A stretch of 12,314 nucleotides of DNA from positions 1 to 12,314 of the forward strand of contig JBFLYE010000014.1 in the NCBI GenBank assembly GCA_040756715.1, given 5' to 3'. Shown in pieces: positions 1 to 6,700 of the stretch. The position numbers and the translations under genes were made by a program. Below the pieces are notes generated by a model. It ran no database searches. It was not told where the DNA came from and saw only the letters and a program-made list of their open reading frames with translations. The stretch's first letter is position 1. Every line of letters starts with the position of its first letter. The DNA is from JBFLYE01 sp040756715 [NCBI: bacterium]. GTDB lineage: Bacteria > UBA9089 > UBA9088.

Positions 1-6
1 TCCTTA

Positions 7-35
7 AGATTATCTAAACACATACATTTTGTAAA
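7..35 (-). promoter_or_regulatory. Possible sigma70-like promoter pointing out of the window
   Basis: On the minus strand there is TTTACA (30-35), a 17-nt spacer, then TAATCT (7-12), followed by an AAGGA stretch at the window edge. This could drive a gene lying left of position 1. The sequence is AT-rich, so chance matches are likely. The rest of 1-125 holds no ORF I can support, only the heptad repeat at 102-128 and a palindrome at 95-112. Confidence 0.2.
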
Positions 36-94
36 GCGTTATGGAATCAACTATAAGTGTTTATCTGTTTAAAAAATTCATTCACCTTTTAAGA

Positions 95-112
95 AATTTT
101 GAATTCAAAATT
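95..112. repeat. Perfect 18-bp palindrome downstream of nrnA
   Basis: The sequence AATTTTGAATTCAAAATT is its own reverse complement and is centred on GAATTC at 101-106. It overlaps the left end of the heptad repeat just beyond the nrnA stop. As RNA it could fold back weakly, but it is pure AT apart from one G and one C, has no loop and no following U-run on the minus strand, so it is a poor intrinsic terminator. It may be a by-product of the repeat running into its own complement. Confidence 0.45.
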
Positions 113-128
113 CAACATTCAAAATTCA
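102..128 (-). repeat. 27-bp heptad repeat, copy A, supplying the nrnA stop
   Basis: This 27-bp stretch is identical, base for base, to 1585-1611. Read on the minus strand it is built of 7-bp units TGAATTT, TGAATGT, TGAATTT and a partial TGAATT. Four TGA triplets fall at 126-128, 119-121, 112-114 and 105-107, so the 7-bp period puts a stop in every minus-strand frame. The first TGA is the nrnA stop codon. Heptanucleotide dispersed repeats are known in cyanobacteria (STRR elements); membership in such a family here is only an analogy. Confidence 0.8.
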
Positions 129-1058
129 TAATTTTATGAGGCATGACATTATCTTTTCTTCTGCCTCGTCTATGGGAAGAGAAAGAATACAACCAGCGGC
201 ACAGAGGTGACCACCGCCACCAAAGAGAACTGCTATACTCCTTACATCAAGACCTTCTTTTGACCTTAAAGAAACCTTTGTCCTGGAAGGAGAAAGCTCC
301 CTGAATAAAAGAATGACTCTGCTATCCTTTATCCCTCTCATCAGATCAAGCAATGTGCCTGTTTCTGGTTCTCTATTAGCCTCCTTTATCATCTTTTCTG
401 TAATCCTTGCTGAAACAATAGAACCATTCATTTTAAGATTAGATAATGCCTTTCCAAAGAGCCTTAATTCGTCTAAACTCTTTGTGCTATAAAGCTTTTC
501 TTTTATTTCGGATGGCTCTATTCCATATTCAAGGAGACTTGCACATATTCTTAAAGCACTAGGCGTTGTGTTTCTGAAGCTAAAAAACCCTGTATCGGTT
601 GCTATACCAACATATAGAAGAAGGGCTATATCTTTGTTTGGTTTTTTTGAAAGCCCTATTAAAAGCCTATAGATCATCTCACAGACAGATGATGCCTTCT
701 CATCTATCCAATTTACATTTCCTATACCACCTCCAAGGTGATGGTCAATATTTATCTTTAAAGGGATTCTTTCAATTATTTTTTTTGTCCTAACCCCTAG
801 CCTTTCTATCTCATTTACATCAAGAATTAAGGCTACATCTTTTCTATTATCATCGGGTGGTAATATTTCCGAAAGATGGGGGAGGAAGGAGAAATGAGGC
901 GGTGGATTATCCTCATTTATAATTATAACCCTTTTCCCCAAACCTTTAAGGATAAGAAAAAGGGATATCTGGCTTCCAATTGAGTCTCCATCTGGACGGA
1001 TATGGGATGTTATAATAAAATTATCCCTCTCTTGTAAGACCTTTAAAACTTCATTCAT
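126..1058 (-). CDS. nrnA: NrnA-type DHH/DHHA1 phosphoesterase (nanoRNase / pAp phosphatase)
   Basis: This is a cytoplasmic DHH-family phosphoesterase. The family degrades 2-5 nt RNA fragments to mononucleotides and dephosphorylates 3'-phosphoadenosine 5'-phosphate, using two Mn ions. In 310-residue numbering the metal-binding motifs are intact: S-H-I-R-P-D-G-D-S near 18-26, D-V-N near 80-82, D-H-H at 105-107 and A-T-D-T-G near 153-157. The C-terminal DHHA1 domain has G-G-G-G-H at 280-284 followed by C-A-A-G. Length is normal. I chose the ATG at 1058, which overlaps the rbfA stop by 8 nt; an in-frame TTG three codons upstream (1067) is also possible, and neither has a strong Shine-Dalgarno. 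The stop codon is the first TGA of the heptad repeat. The rbfA-nrnA pairing is common in bacteria; the usual truB partner is not seen in the remaining 125 bases. Confidence 0.93.
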   Translation of the reverse strand: MNEVLKVLQERDNFIITSHIRPDGDSIGSQISLFLILKGLGKRVIIINEDNPPPHFSFLPHLSEILPPDDNRKDVALILDVNEIERLGVRTKKIIERIPLKINIDHHLGGGIGNVNWIDEKASSVCEMIYRLLIGLSKKPNKDIALLLYVGIATDTGFFSFRNTTPSALRICASLLEYGIEPSEIKEKLYSTKSLDELRLFGKALSNLKMNGSIVSARITEKMIKEANREPETGTLLDLMRGIKDSRVILLFRELSPSRTKVSLRSKEGLDVRSIAVLFGGGGHLCAAGCILSLPIDEAEEKIMSCLIKL

Positions 1059-1329
1059 CTTCTTCAATAAAAAATGTTAGGTCTGGTGTATAGCGAAGGT
1101 TAATCTCTTTTGCTAAATATGCCCTGATAGAAGGCTTCGCCCTCTTTAAACCCTTAAGGCACTCCTTTTCATTTGTTAAGCTGCTTATATAAACCTTTGC
1201 CTCCCTCAGGTCGCCTGTCAGCTTAACCCTTGTAACCGAAAGGAGGTCATTGCTACTTATCTCCTTTAGGATAAATTCACCTATCTTCTCCCTTATAGCT
1301 TGCGCAACCCTTTCTTTTCTTTTATCCAT
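1051..1329 (-). CDS. rbfA: Ribosome-binding factor A
   Basis: RbfA is a small single KH-fold protein that binds the pre-30S subunit near the 5' end of 16S rRNA and helps its late maturation and cold adaptation. The 92 residues show the family pattern: N-terminal R-K-E-R-V-A-Q-A-I-R-E helix, a central L-S-V-T-R-V-K-L-T-G-D-L-R-E-A-K-V-Y-I-S strand block near 29-48, and the C-terminal R-Y-T-P-D-L-T-F-F near 79-87. It is slightly shorter than typical homologues, ending right after the last strand. GAAGAGGG upstream of the ATG is a fair Shine-Dalgarno. It sits 16 nt after the pilin-like gene and overlaps nrnA, implying translational coupling. Here a pilin-like gene takes the place of the more usual infB upstream. 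Confidence 0.93.
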   Translation of the reverse strand: MDKRKERVAQAIREKIGEFILKEISSNDLLSVTRVKLTGDLREAKVYISSLTNEKECLKGLKRAKPSIRAYLAKEINLRYTPDLTFFIEEDE

Positions 1330-1345
1330 TAATCCCTCTTCCCTT

Positions 1346-1564
1346 TTACTGGGTTTTTGTTCCTGTTTCTGTTATTGTTCCTGTAGCAGTTGGCGTTCCT
1401 TGTAATTGTGTTGTTGGTGTTCCTGGTTCCTCTACCTTTACCTCTGCTCCTTTAAGCAGAACCTTAATTTGGGGAGCTAGAGCTAAAGCAACAGCAATTA
1501 TAATAACGGCAATCAACCCAACTACCAGCCCGTATTCAACCAAGCTTTCTCCCTTTTTTTTCAT
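1346..1564 (-). CDS. Flp-family type IVb pilin-like peptide with Thr-rich tail
   Basis: This encodes a 72-residue peptide with the layout of Flp/Fap (type IVb) prepilins: a very short basic leader M-K-K-K-G, then E-S-L-V-E-Y-G-L after the expected prepilin-peptidase site. Glu and Tyr fall at mature positions 5 and 6, the Flp signature. A hydrophobic helix runs to about residue 30, followed by a short amphipathic part and a tail in which 11 of the last 26 residues are Thr. The tail codons are repetitive (plus-strand GTTCCTGT recurs), suggesting a slipped simple repeat; it could be O-glycosylated, which is inference. A strong Shine-Dalgarno (AAAGGAGG at 1574-1581) precedes the ATG. No tad secretion genes are visible nearby, so assembly into a pilus is unproven; it could instead be a membrane peptide processed like a pilin. 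Confidence 0.75.
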   Translation of the reverse strand: MKKKGESLVEYGLVVGLIAVIIIAVALALAPQIKVLLKGAEVKVEEPGTPTTQLQGTPTATGTITETGTKTQ

Positions 1565-1573
1565 CCCGTTAAA

Positions 1574-1581
1574 CCTCCTTT
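1574..1581 (-). promoter_or_regulatory. Strong Shine-Dalgarno of the pilin-like gene
   Basis: Minus-strand AAGGAGGT lies 9 nt before the ATG at 1564. It is the best ribosome-binding site in the window, and contrasts with the SD-poor starts of the FmdB-like, prodomain, giant-protein and DUF5618-like genes. It suggests this small gene is translated at a high rate, as is usual for a structural pilin. Confidence 0.7.
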
Positions 1582-1584
1582 TTT

Positions 1585-1611
1585 AATTCAAAATTCAACA
1601 TTCAAAATTCA
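1585..1611 (-). repeat. 27-bp heptad repeat, copy B, just after the phoH stop
   Basis: Identical to copy A at 102-128. On the minus strand it begins 5 nt after the phoH TGA (1617-1619). It carries TGA at 1609-1611, 1602-1604, 1595-1597 and 1588-1590, covering all three frames. It lies between phoH and the pilin-like gene, directly upstream of that gene's Shine-Dalgarno. Both copies share orientation relative to the upstream gene and both sit at a gene 3' end. Confidence 0.8.
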
Positions 1612-1616
1612 GAATT

Positions 1617-2591
1617 TCATAAATTCTTACCCCAATTTTGACTTTTGACTTTTGACTTTTCCTCATATGCCTTTATTATTTTGCTTACCAATGGATGTCG
1701 GACAACATCTGATTTATCAAGATAAGAAAATCCTATTCCCGATACACCTTTCAATATTTCCTGAATCTCAACCAGGCCTGAGGTTACCTCAGAAGAAAGG
1801 TCTATCTGGGTAATATCTCCTGTAATCACAGCCTTTGAATCAAAGCCAAGCCGTGTTAAAAACATCTTCATTTGTTCAGAGGTTGTATTTTGAGCCTCAT
1901 CAAGAATGACAAATGAATCATTCAATGTCCTTCCCCTCATATATGCCAAGGGTGCTATCTCAATTACACCATTTTCAAACATCTTATGAAATTTTTCAAT
2001 TCCCATCATATCATAGAGGGCATCATACAAGGGCCTTAAATATGGATTTACCTTTTCTTGCAGGTCTCCGGGAAGAAATCCAAGCCGCTCGCCTGCCTCA
2101 ACCGCTGGCCTGGCAAGGATTATCCTCTCAACCCTCCTTATAAGAAGGGAGGAAAGAGCCATTGCAACCGCAAGATATGTCTTTCCTGTTCCTGCAGGAC
2201 CAATGGCAATTACCAAGTCATTCTTCTTCATCATCTCTACATACTTCCTCTGATTTATGCTCTTTGGTTTTACCAGCCTTCCCCTTTCTGAGACACAGAT
2301 TGTATCCTCAAATACCCCAAGGATATCCTCCTTGTCCTCAAAAAGCCTTAAGGCATATTTTATCTCCTCGCTTCTTATTAAATGGCCATTCCTTATAAGA
2401 AGAAGGAGGGAATTAAGCAGGGAAAGGATTCTTTCATTCTCCTTTTTTTCTCCCAAAAGGATTATCTGGGTTCCCTTTGGAATTATCTTTGAAGCAAATG
2501 CATTTTGAATAATCCTTAAATTTTCATCATCCTTTCCACAAAGCCTCAAAACCTCATCTTCATCAGCAAGGACAAACCTCTCTTGTACCAT
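1617..2591 (-). CDS. PhoH-family ATPase (PhoH/YbeZ type)
   Basis: A cytoplasmic P-loop ATPase of the PhoH family, associated with RNA metabolism and stress; the exact substrate is not settled for the family. The 324 residues show a poorly conserved N-terminal domain (1-100), then G-P-A-G-T-G-K-T (Walker A, 131-138), A-R-P-A-V-E-A-G-E-R-L-G-F-L-P-G-D (160-176), V-I-L-D-E-A-Q-N (Walker B, 228-235), I-T-G-D-I-T-Q-I-D-L (256-265) and R-H-P-L-V near 298-302. This is a complete and probably active enzyme of normal length. The last dozen or so residues (K-S-K-V-K-S-Q-N-W-G-K-N-L) are encoded by three 7-bp TTTTGAC units and flanking repeat, so the tail looks repeat-derived. It starts 12 nt after the FmdB-like mini-ORF with an AAAGG-type ribosome site. 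The usual ybeY partner is absent here. Confidence 0.93.
   Translation of the reverse strand: MVQERFVLADEDEVLRLCGKDDENLRIIQNAFASKIIPKGTQIILLGEKKENERILSLLNSLLLLIRNGHLIRSEEIKYALRLFEDKEDILGVFEDTICVSERGRLVKPKSINQRKYVEMMKKNDLVIAIGPAGTGKTYLAVAMALSSLLIRRVERIILARPAVEAGERLGFLPGDLQEKVNPYLRPLYDALYDMMGIEKFHKMFENGVIEIAPLAYMRGRTLNDSFVILDEAQNTTSEQMKMFLTRLGFDSKAVITGDITQIDLSSEVTSGLVEIQEILKGVSGIGFSYLDKSDVVRHPLVSKIIKAYEEKSKVKSQNWGKNL
1636..1660. repeat. TTTTGAC x3 heptad tandem repeat inside the phoH 3' end
   Basis: Three perfect TTTTGAC units (1636-1656) and a partial fourth TTTT are read as GTCAAAA units in phoH sense. They encode the Lys/Ser-rich tail of the protein. The 7-bp period matches that of the 27-bp element 25 nt away, suggesting that the two form one composite repeat region at this gene end. 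Confidence 0.7.
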
Positions 2592-2603
2592 TAAGCCTTT
2601 TCT

Positions 2604-2720
2604 TTAAGATTTTTCTTTATTGGGTTTATTATCCTCCTTTAGCTTCTTTTTGTATTCAGGGCTTCTATAAATTGAGGCAAAAACCTCAAACCTTCCACAT
2701 TCATACTCATATGTTGGCAT
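2604..2720 (-). CDS. 38-residue FmdB-like mini-protein with degenerate zinc ribbon
   Basis: The ORF begins M-P-T-Y-E-Y-E-C-G-R-F-E-V-F-A-S-I, closely resembling the start of FmdB-family zinc-ribbon proteins (M-P-x-Y-E-Y-x-C-x-x-C-G-x-x-F-E). The segment that normally carries the second Cys of the first C-x-x-C knuckle is missing, and there is no second C-x-x-C. The rest is a Lys-rich tail ending N-K-E-K-S. One Cys cannot hold zinc as in the family, so this is a reduced variant, a remnant, or a chance look-alike. It sits 12 nt upstream of phoH in the same direction. A promoter-like TATACT ends only 7 nt before the ATG and there is no Shine-Dalgarno, so any mRNA from it would be nearly leaderless. 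Function unknown. Confidence 0.5.
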   Translation of the reverse strand: MPTYEYECGRFEVFASIYRSPEYKKKLKEDNKPNKEKS

Positions 2721-2727
2721 TTTAATA

Positions 2728-2757
2728 AGTATAAGCTTTAATCATACCTTTTGTCTA
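2728..2757 (-). promoter_or_regulatory. Likely promoter for the fmdB-like/phoH/pilin/rbfA/nrnA run
   Basis: On the minus strand TAGACA (2752-2757), an 18-nt spacer, and TATACT (2728-2733) fit a sigma70 promoter. Transcription would begin at about 2721, within a base or so of the FmdB-like ATG at 2720. No other obvious promoter lies between this point and phoH. The start site is inferred from spacing only. Confidence 0.45.
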
Positions 2758-2786
2758 GCGATTTTAAGAAAAAAACTCCCCTTTTC

Positions 2787-2815
2787 TTGACAAACAAAAA
2801 ACGAAAGACTAAAAT
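2787..2815 (+). promoter_or_regulatory. Near-consensus sigma70 promoter of tRNA-Lys
   Basis: TTGACA (2787-2792), a 17-nt spacer, and TAAAAT (2810-2815) give a perfect -35, ideal spacing and a good -10. A start near 2822 would leave a leader of about 20 nt before the tRNA at 2845, typical for a stable RNA gene. It diverges from the minus-strand promoter at 2728-2757. The 124-nt gap 2721-2844 holds these two promoters and nothing else I can identify. Confidence 0.75.
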
Positions 2816-2844
2816 ATACTTTTTAAAATTTACAATTTTTAAGA

Positions 2845-2917
2845 GGGTCCTTAGCTCATCTGGCAGAGTAGCGGCCTTTTAAGCCGTGGGCGGTTGGTTC
2901 GAGTCCAACAGGACCCA
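2845..2917 (+). tRNA. tRNA-Lys (anticodon UUU)
   Basis: A complete 73-nt cloverleaf. The acceptor stem GGGTCCT pairs with AGGACCC (2910-2916), with discriminator A at 2917. The D stem is GCTC/GAGT with one G-U pair, and the D loop carries the GG of TGG. The anticodon stem GCGGC/GCCGT encloses loop CTTTTAA with anticodon TTT. The variable loop is 5 nt and the T arm GTTGG/CCAAC has loop TTCGAGT. The 3' CCA is not encoded, so it must be added by CCA-adding enzyme. The next CDS starts 8 nt downstream, so the tRNA and the protein gene probably share a transcript. Confidence 0.96.
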
Positions 2918-2925
2918 ATTAAGAA

Positions 2926-3678
2926 ATGCAAAAGGCAAAATTATATGGATTTGTTATTTTACTTTTAGCTTTTTTTTCTTATGCTTTAGATTTTAAAAAG
3001 GGGGAGGTTTTGGTAAAGACAAAAGATAGGGAGGTAATTACTTCAATCGGTGAAGGGTTTGGGCTTTTATCTTATGAGAGGCTTTATGAAGAGAAAGATG
3101 GCTCTGTTTTCCTGCTTAAATTTCCCCCTGATAGTGATATTAAAGAGATTATTGCCTCATACAAAGACAACGAAAATGTTGTATATGCAGAGCCGAATTA
3201 TCTCAGCGCTATAGCAACAAAAAATGAAGAAAAAGAGACCCCTTTAACCTTTCAAGATGAGCCAGGCATATTAGAGGTTCAAGAGATGGCAATAAGGTAT
3301 AATAATCTTTCACCTTCTGTGGTAAAATCCTGGCAGAAAAGGGCAAAATACAAGGTGCTTCTTCCCGAACTTTCTTTTAGCTATGGAAACTATGTAGCTT
3401 ATGGCAAAGAGGGACCAGACCAGTGGAGCCTTTCTTTTGATTGGCATCTTAGTGAGCTTATTTACAACCCTGATCAAACCTCAATTGATGAGCGATCAAG
3501 GCTTATGACACGCTTAAGAAATGAAATTCTTGCCGAGCTTACAAAGCTATATTTTGAAAGAAAGAGGCTTATTTTAGAAGACAAAGAGAAAAATAGGATA
3601 AGAATAGAAGAGCTAACCGGCCTAATTGATGGATATACCGGAGGGGCGTTTTCAAAAAAAATTATTGACAAAAGATAA
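2926..3678 (+). CDS. Secreted protein: subtilase-prodomain-like domain fused to an unnamed domain, no protease
   Basis: The 250 residues start with a Sec signal peptide (hydrophobic 8-19, likely cut after S-Y-A at 20). Residues 24-95 look like the N-terminal prodomain of subtilisin-like proteases: K-G-E-V-L-V-K near 25-31, a central V-F-L-L-K-F strand, a helix with I-I-A-S-Y, then V-V-Y-A-E-P-N-Y near 85-92. No Asp/His/Ser catalytic domain follows. Instead residues 117-215 have a pattern I recall from uncharacterised secreted proteins: V-K-S-W-Q-K-R-A-K-Y-K-V-L-L-P-E-L-S, then W-S-L-S-F-D-W-H-L-S-E-L-I-Y, then D-Q-T-S-I-D-E-R-S-R-L-M and a charged helix rich in Arg/Glu. It may be periplasmic or outer-membrane linked. 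The start is 8 nt after tRNA-Lys with no Shine-Dalgarno; the signal peptide supports this ATG. Function unknown; a role as protease inhibitor or chaperone is speculation. Confidence 0.82.
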   Translation: MQKAKLYGFVILLLAFFSYALDFKKGEVLVKTKDREVITSIGEGFGLLSYERLYEEKDGSVFLLKFPPDSDIKEIIASYKDNENVVYAEPNYLSAIATKNEEKETPLTFQDEPGILEVQEMAIRYNNLSPSVVKSWQKRAKYKVLLPELSFSYGNYVAYGKEGPDQWSLSFDWHLSELIYNPDQTSIDERSRLMTRLRNEILAELTKLYFERKRLILEDKEKNRIRIEELTGLIDGYTGGAFSKKIIDKR

Positions 3679-3694
3679 TTTACAAGGATAAACT
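3665..3694 (+). promoter_or_regulatory. Possible promoter for the giant secreted protein
   Basis: TTGACA (3665-3670), overlapping the end of the preceding gene, is followed after 18 nt by TAAACT (3689-3694). A second -10-like TAAAAT at 3698-3703 has no -35 at a normal distance. A start near 3701 would leave a leader of about 9 nt before the ATG at 3710, where no Shine-Dalgarno is present. The 31-nt gap could equally be an intra-operon junction. Confidence 0.35.
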
Positions 3695-3709
3695 AGCTAA
3701 AATTTTAAT

Positions 3710-6700
3710 ATGAAAAAATTATTATGGGTAGGAATTTTTGCTGCCAGCCAGCTCTTTGCTGCAACAGAAACAATAACCACATACTCGGATAAAAGTTTTA
3801 AAAATCCATCCTCTTACTTTAAGGATGGAGCAACTATATATGTAGCCGCAAGGGTTGAAAATGCAAGTGGATCTTATTGCATCGGAACTGTAAAAAGCTT
3901 ATTCCCTCCGGTAAAGCCTTGGCCACCAGAAGCAAATAGCGTCCCCAATCAAATGGAAATACCCTTTGTTGATTTTGATGGTGATGGAACATATAGCGCA
4001 AGCTTTGTAATAAAATCAACCGATGAGCCTAATTCCCTATTTGTCTTTGATGGTGCGGGAGTAGAAATTAGTGTTGATATAGATGGAGTTGATACAGGAA
4101 AGCAAATAATCATTGCCGATTATCAAGCACCCTTGGGGGGTCTCAATGTTTCTGATTATCGGTTTTCTCCTTATACATCGCCCAATTCAGAGGATACAAC
4201 AACAATTACTCTAAGTTGCGAAGAAGCTGGCAGATATAGAATTGCTATGGAGGGAAAGGAACTAAAAACAGGGACCATAGCCGCAAATATACCCCTAGAT
4301 TTTGTCTGGGATGGCTATTATTGGGATAAGCAGGTAGGAGCCTGGCTTTCCTTTGAGGAAGGAAGCCATATATTGGATGTTTCAATATTTGATCTTGCAG
4401 GGAATGAAGGTACAAAAACCGAGAAAATTACCATAGATAGCACAAGCCCAATTATTCAGGTTTGGGCAGACCCCCTATTCTTTTCTCCGGGAACATCTAC
4501 GGGCAGTGGAGATTATTGTTCTCTTTTCTTCTCTTCAAATGAATCGGGAAGGTATGAGGTTTCCATAGACAATAAGACTCCCTCAGGGGAATATTCAGGG
4601 GAGCTTTTTAATTATTCTGGAATCTATACATGGGATGGCTCTTACACAACACAACCGGCAGATGAAGGAACCCATTCTGTAGAGGTTGTGATATGGGATA
4701 CAGCAGGAAACTATAGAGAAAAAACTATTGTTGTAACCATTGATAACACACCACCCTTAATCACCTCCCTTACCGAGAATACAGGGGGTGAGGTTTTTTA
4801 TCTTAATGAGGTAATCCAGTTCACAATGAAGGCAAGGGATTGGATGGGAAACCAGGAGATAGATGCTGATGATGGATTAAAGGCAATAGCCAATATCAAT
4901 GGAAAGGATATAAAGCTTACCTATCTTGGTGAGGGATTGGGAACAGAGGGAAGCATATATCAAGGATATTATACAGTTTCAGAACAAGACTACGGAACAT
5001 GGACAATTTCTGGATATTTTATGGACAAAGCAGAAAATCCAGCCACAAATTATGGGACGATAAGTGGAACAATTAGTGTAAATGGAAGAAGGGAAAGACC
5101 AGTGAAGCGATCAAGGATTTCAAGGGTAAGTCTTTTATATCCAAAAGAGATAAGGCCATCTTTATCAGGCCTTACAATTATAGGCTCAACAACAGATTCT
5201 CTATCCATTAAATGGGAAGGTGAAAGCCTGGAAGAAGGGCAAAGAATAAAGGTAATTGAAGAGGAAAGAAAGCATATCTGGGTGGGAACTTTTACGAATT
5301 CTCTGCTTTCTCTTAACAATGGGCTTCTTTACTATGGAGAGCCTATTTCTGATTATAGAAATGTAAAAATAGGGGTTGCTTATGCCTTAAAGAAAGCCTT
5401 GAAAGTCAATGATGAGCTAATTCTATCCCTTGAAGGATGTGTCCTTCTTGACGAGCTAATTTTTAGCCCGCCAAATGTTAGCTCAACAAGCCTAACCATT
5501 CAAAATAGTAAGATAAACATCGGCGATTATATCCTTGTCTCTGATAATGTAAGAACCTGGATGTCAACGGCAACCGATAATGGTTCATTTACCATATCCA
5601 ATTCAAATCTTTATTCAGGACCAATTATTTCTGATTATACCGAGCTTACTAATCTTGTGGCAAGAAGGGTAGCTAAGGCAACCGGTGGTGATGCAACGAT
5701 TGATATTGGAGAGATAAGGCCAAATATTCCCCTATCCGATGACGGCGTTGACGGGGTTGGGATTTTATCCGGTGATATTACCGGAGGCGATGGGATATAT
5801 TCTGGGGTCTATACCATTAAGGAGGGTGACACCACAGATGATGCACAAATTCTTGGACACTTTTTCTATAACAAAAAGAGGGCAGAGAATGATCCATATA
5901 TTGACGAAAGGCTAAAGGTAACCATTGATGCAACACCACCAGAGATTACCAATAACAATATCTTCCCTACCCCATTTAATCCCTGCCTTCCCTACCCTAA
6001 GAATCTTGCGATAATGTTTAATCTTTCAGAAAAGTCCTATATTGTAATCACCATTAAAAATAGTAAAGGTGAGGTAGTAAGGGTTCTAAAATCTCCCAAG
6101 GCAGAATTTGGAGATAATGTTACCATATTTTGGGATGGAAGGACAAGTGCAGGCGACATACCACCCGATGACCATTATTCTTATACAATTGAGGCAGAGG
6201 ATGAGGCGGGAAATAAGGCAATTCCTAAAATGGGAGAGATTGTGCTCACCACTATAGAGATAAAGGTAGAAGACCTTAATATTTCACCCAACCCATTCTG
6301 GCCAGACAAGGCTAAACCAGAGACAATTGATGTGGTTATAAATTTTAGGATTATCCTTAAGAATTTAAGGGGAGGGACGGTAACCGATGAGCAACTTAAT
6401 AACTTAGGCTTTGATTTTATTCAGGGTTGGAATTGGCTTGACGCACCCTATGCCTTAATCGACCTCCAACTCTATGATGAGGATGGAGAAAGAATAGAAT
6501 TGAAAAGTTATCCTGACTCCTGTGATAAAACAGATAGCGATCCCTGGCTTAGACCTGATATTCTTCCAAACTATGGAGATTATAAGTATTCCCTGGGAGA
6601 CCCTGCAAAACCTGACAAAGGCGATGATGATACCAAAAATGACTTTAATTACTTTGTTCCCTTCTATAAAGATTTAGATGGGAACTATTACAAAAACTTT

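Noticed and set aside
95-112. Intrinsic terminator after nrnA
   Set aside because: The palindrome has no GC-rich stem, no loop and no U-tract in the nrnA direction.
1-125. Start of truB after nrnA
   Set aside because: Minus-strand frames here stop within about a dozen codons and show no TruB motif; any truB would lie beyond the window.
102-1611. CRISPR or IS-end interpretation of the two 27-bp repeats
   Set aside because: Only two copies 1.5 kb apart in direct orientation, low complexity with 7-bp period, complete genes between them and no transposase or spacers.
1913-2508. Plus-strand open frames across the phoH gene
   Set aside because: They overlap each other and a clear PhoH ATPase on the other strand, and translate to His/Ser/Pro-rich sequence without recognisable features.
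2721-2844. Riboswitch or T-box upstream of tRNA-Lys
   Set aside because: The stretch is short, very AT-rich and is filled by two promoter-like sites; no conserved structural elements are visible.
2926-3678. Broken subtilase with a frameshifted catalytic domain
   Set aside because: The ORF continues into a coherent different domain, and no D-T-G, H-G-T-H or G-T-S-M-A pattern appears in other frames up to 3710.
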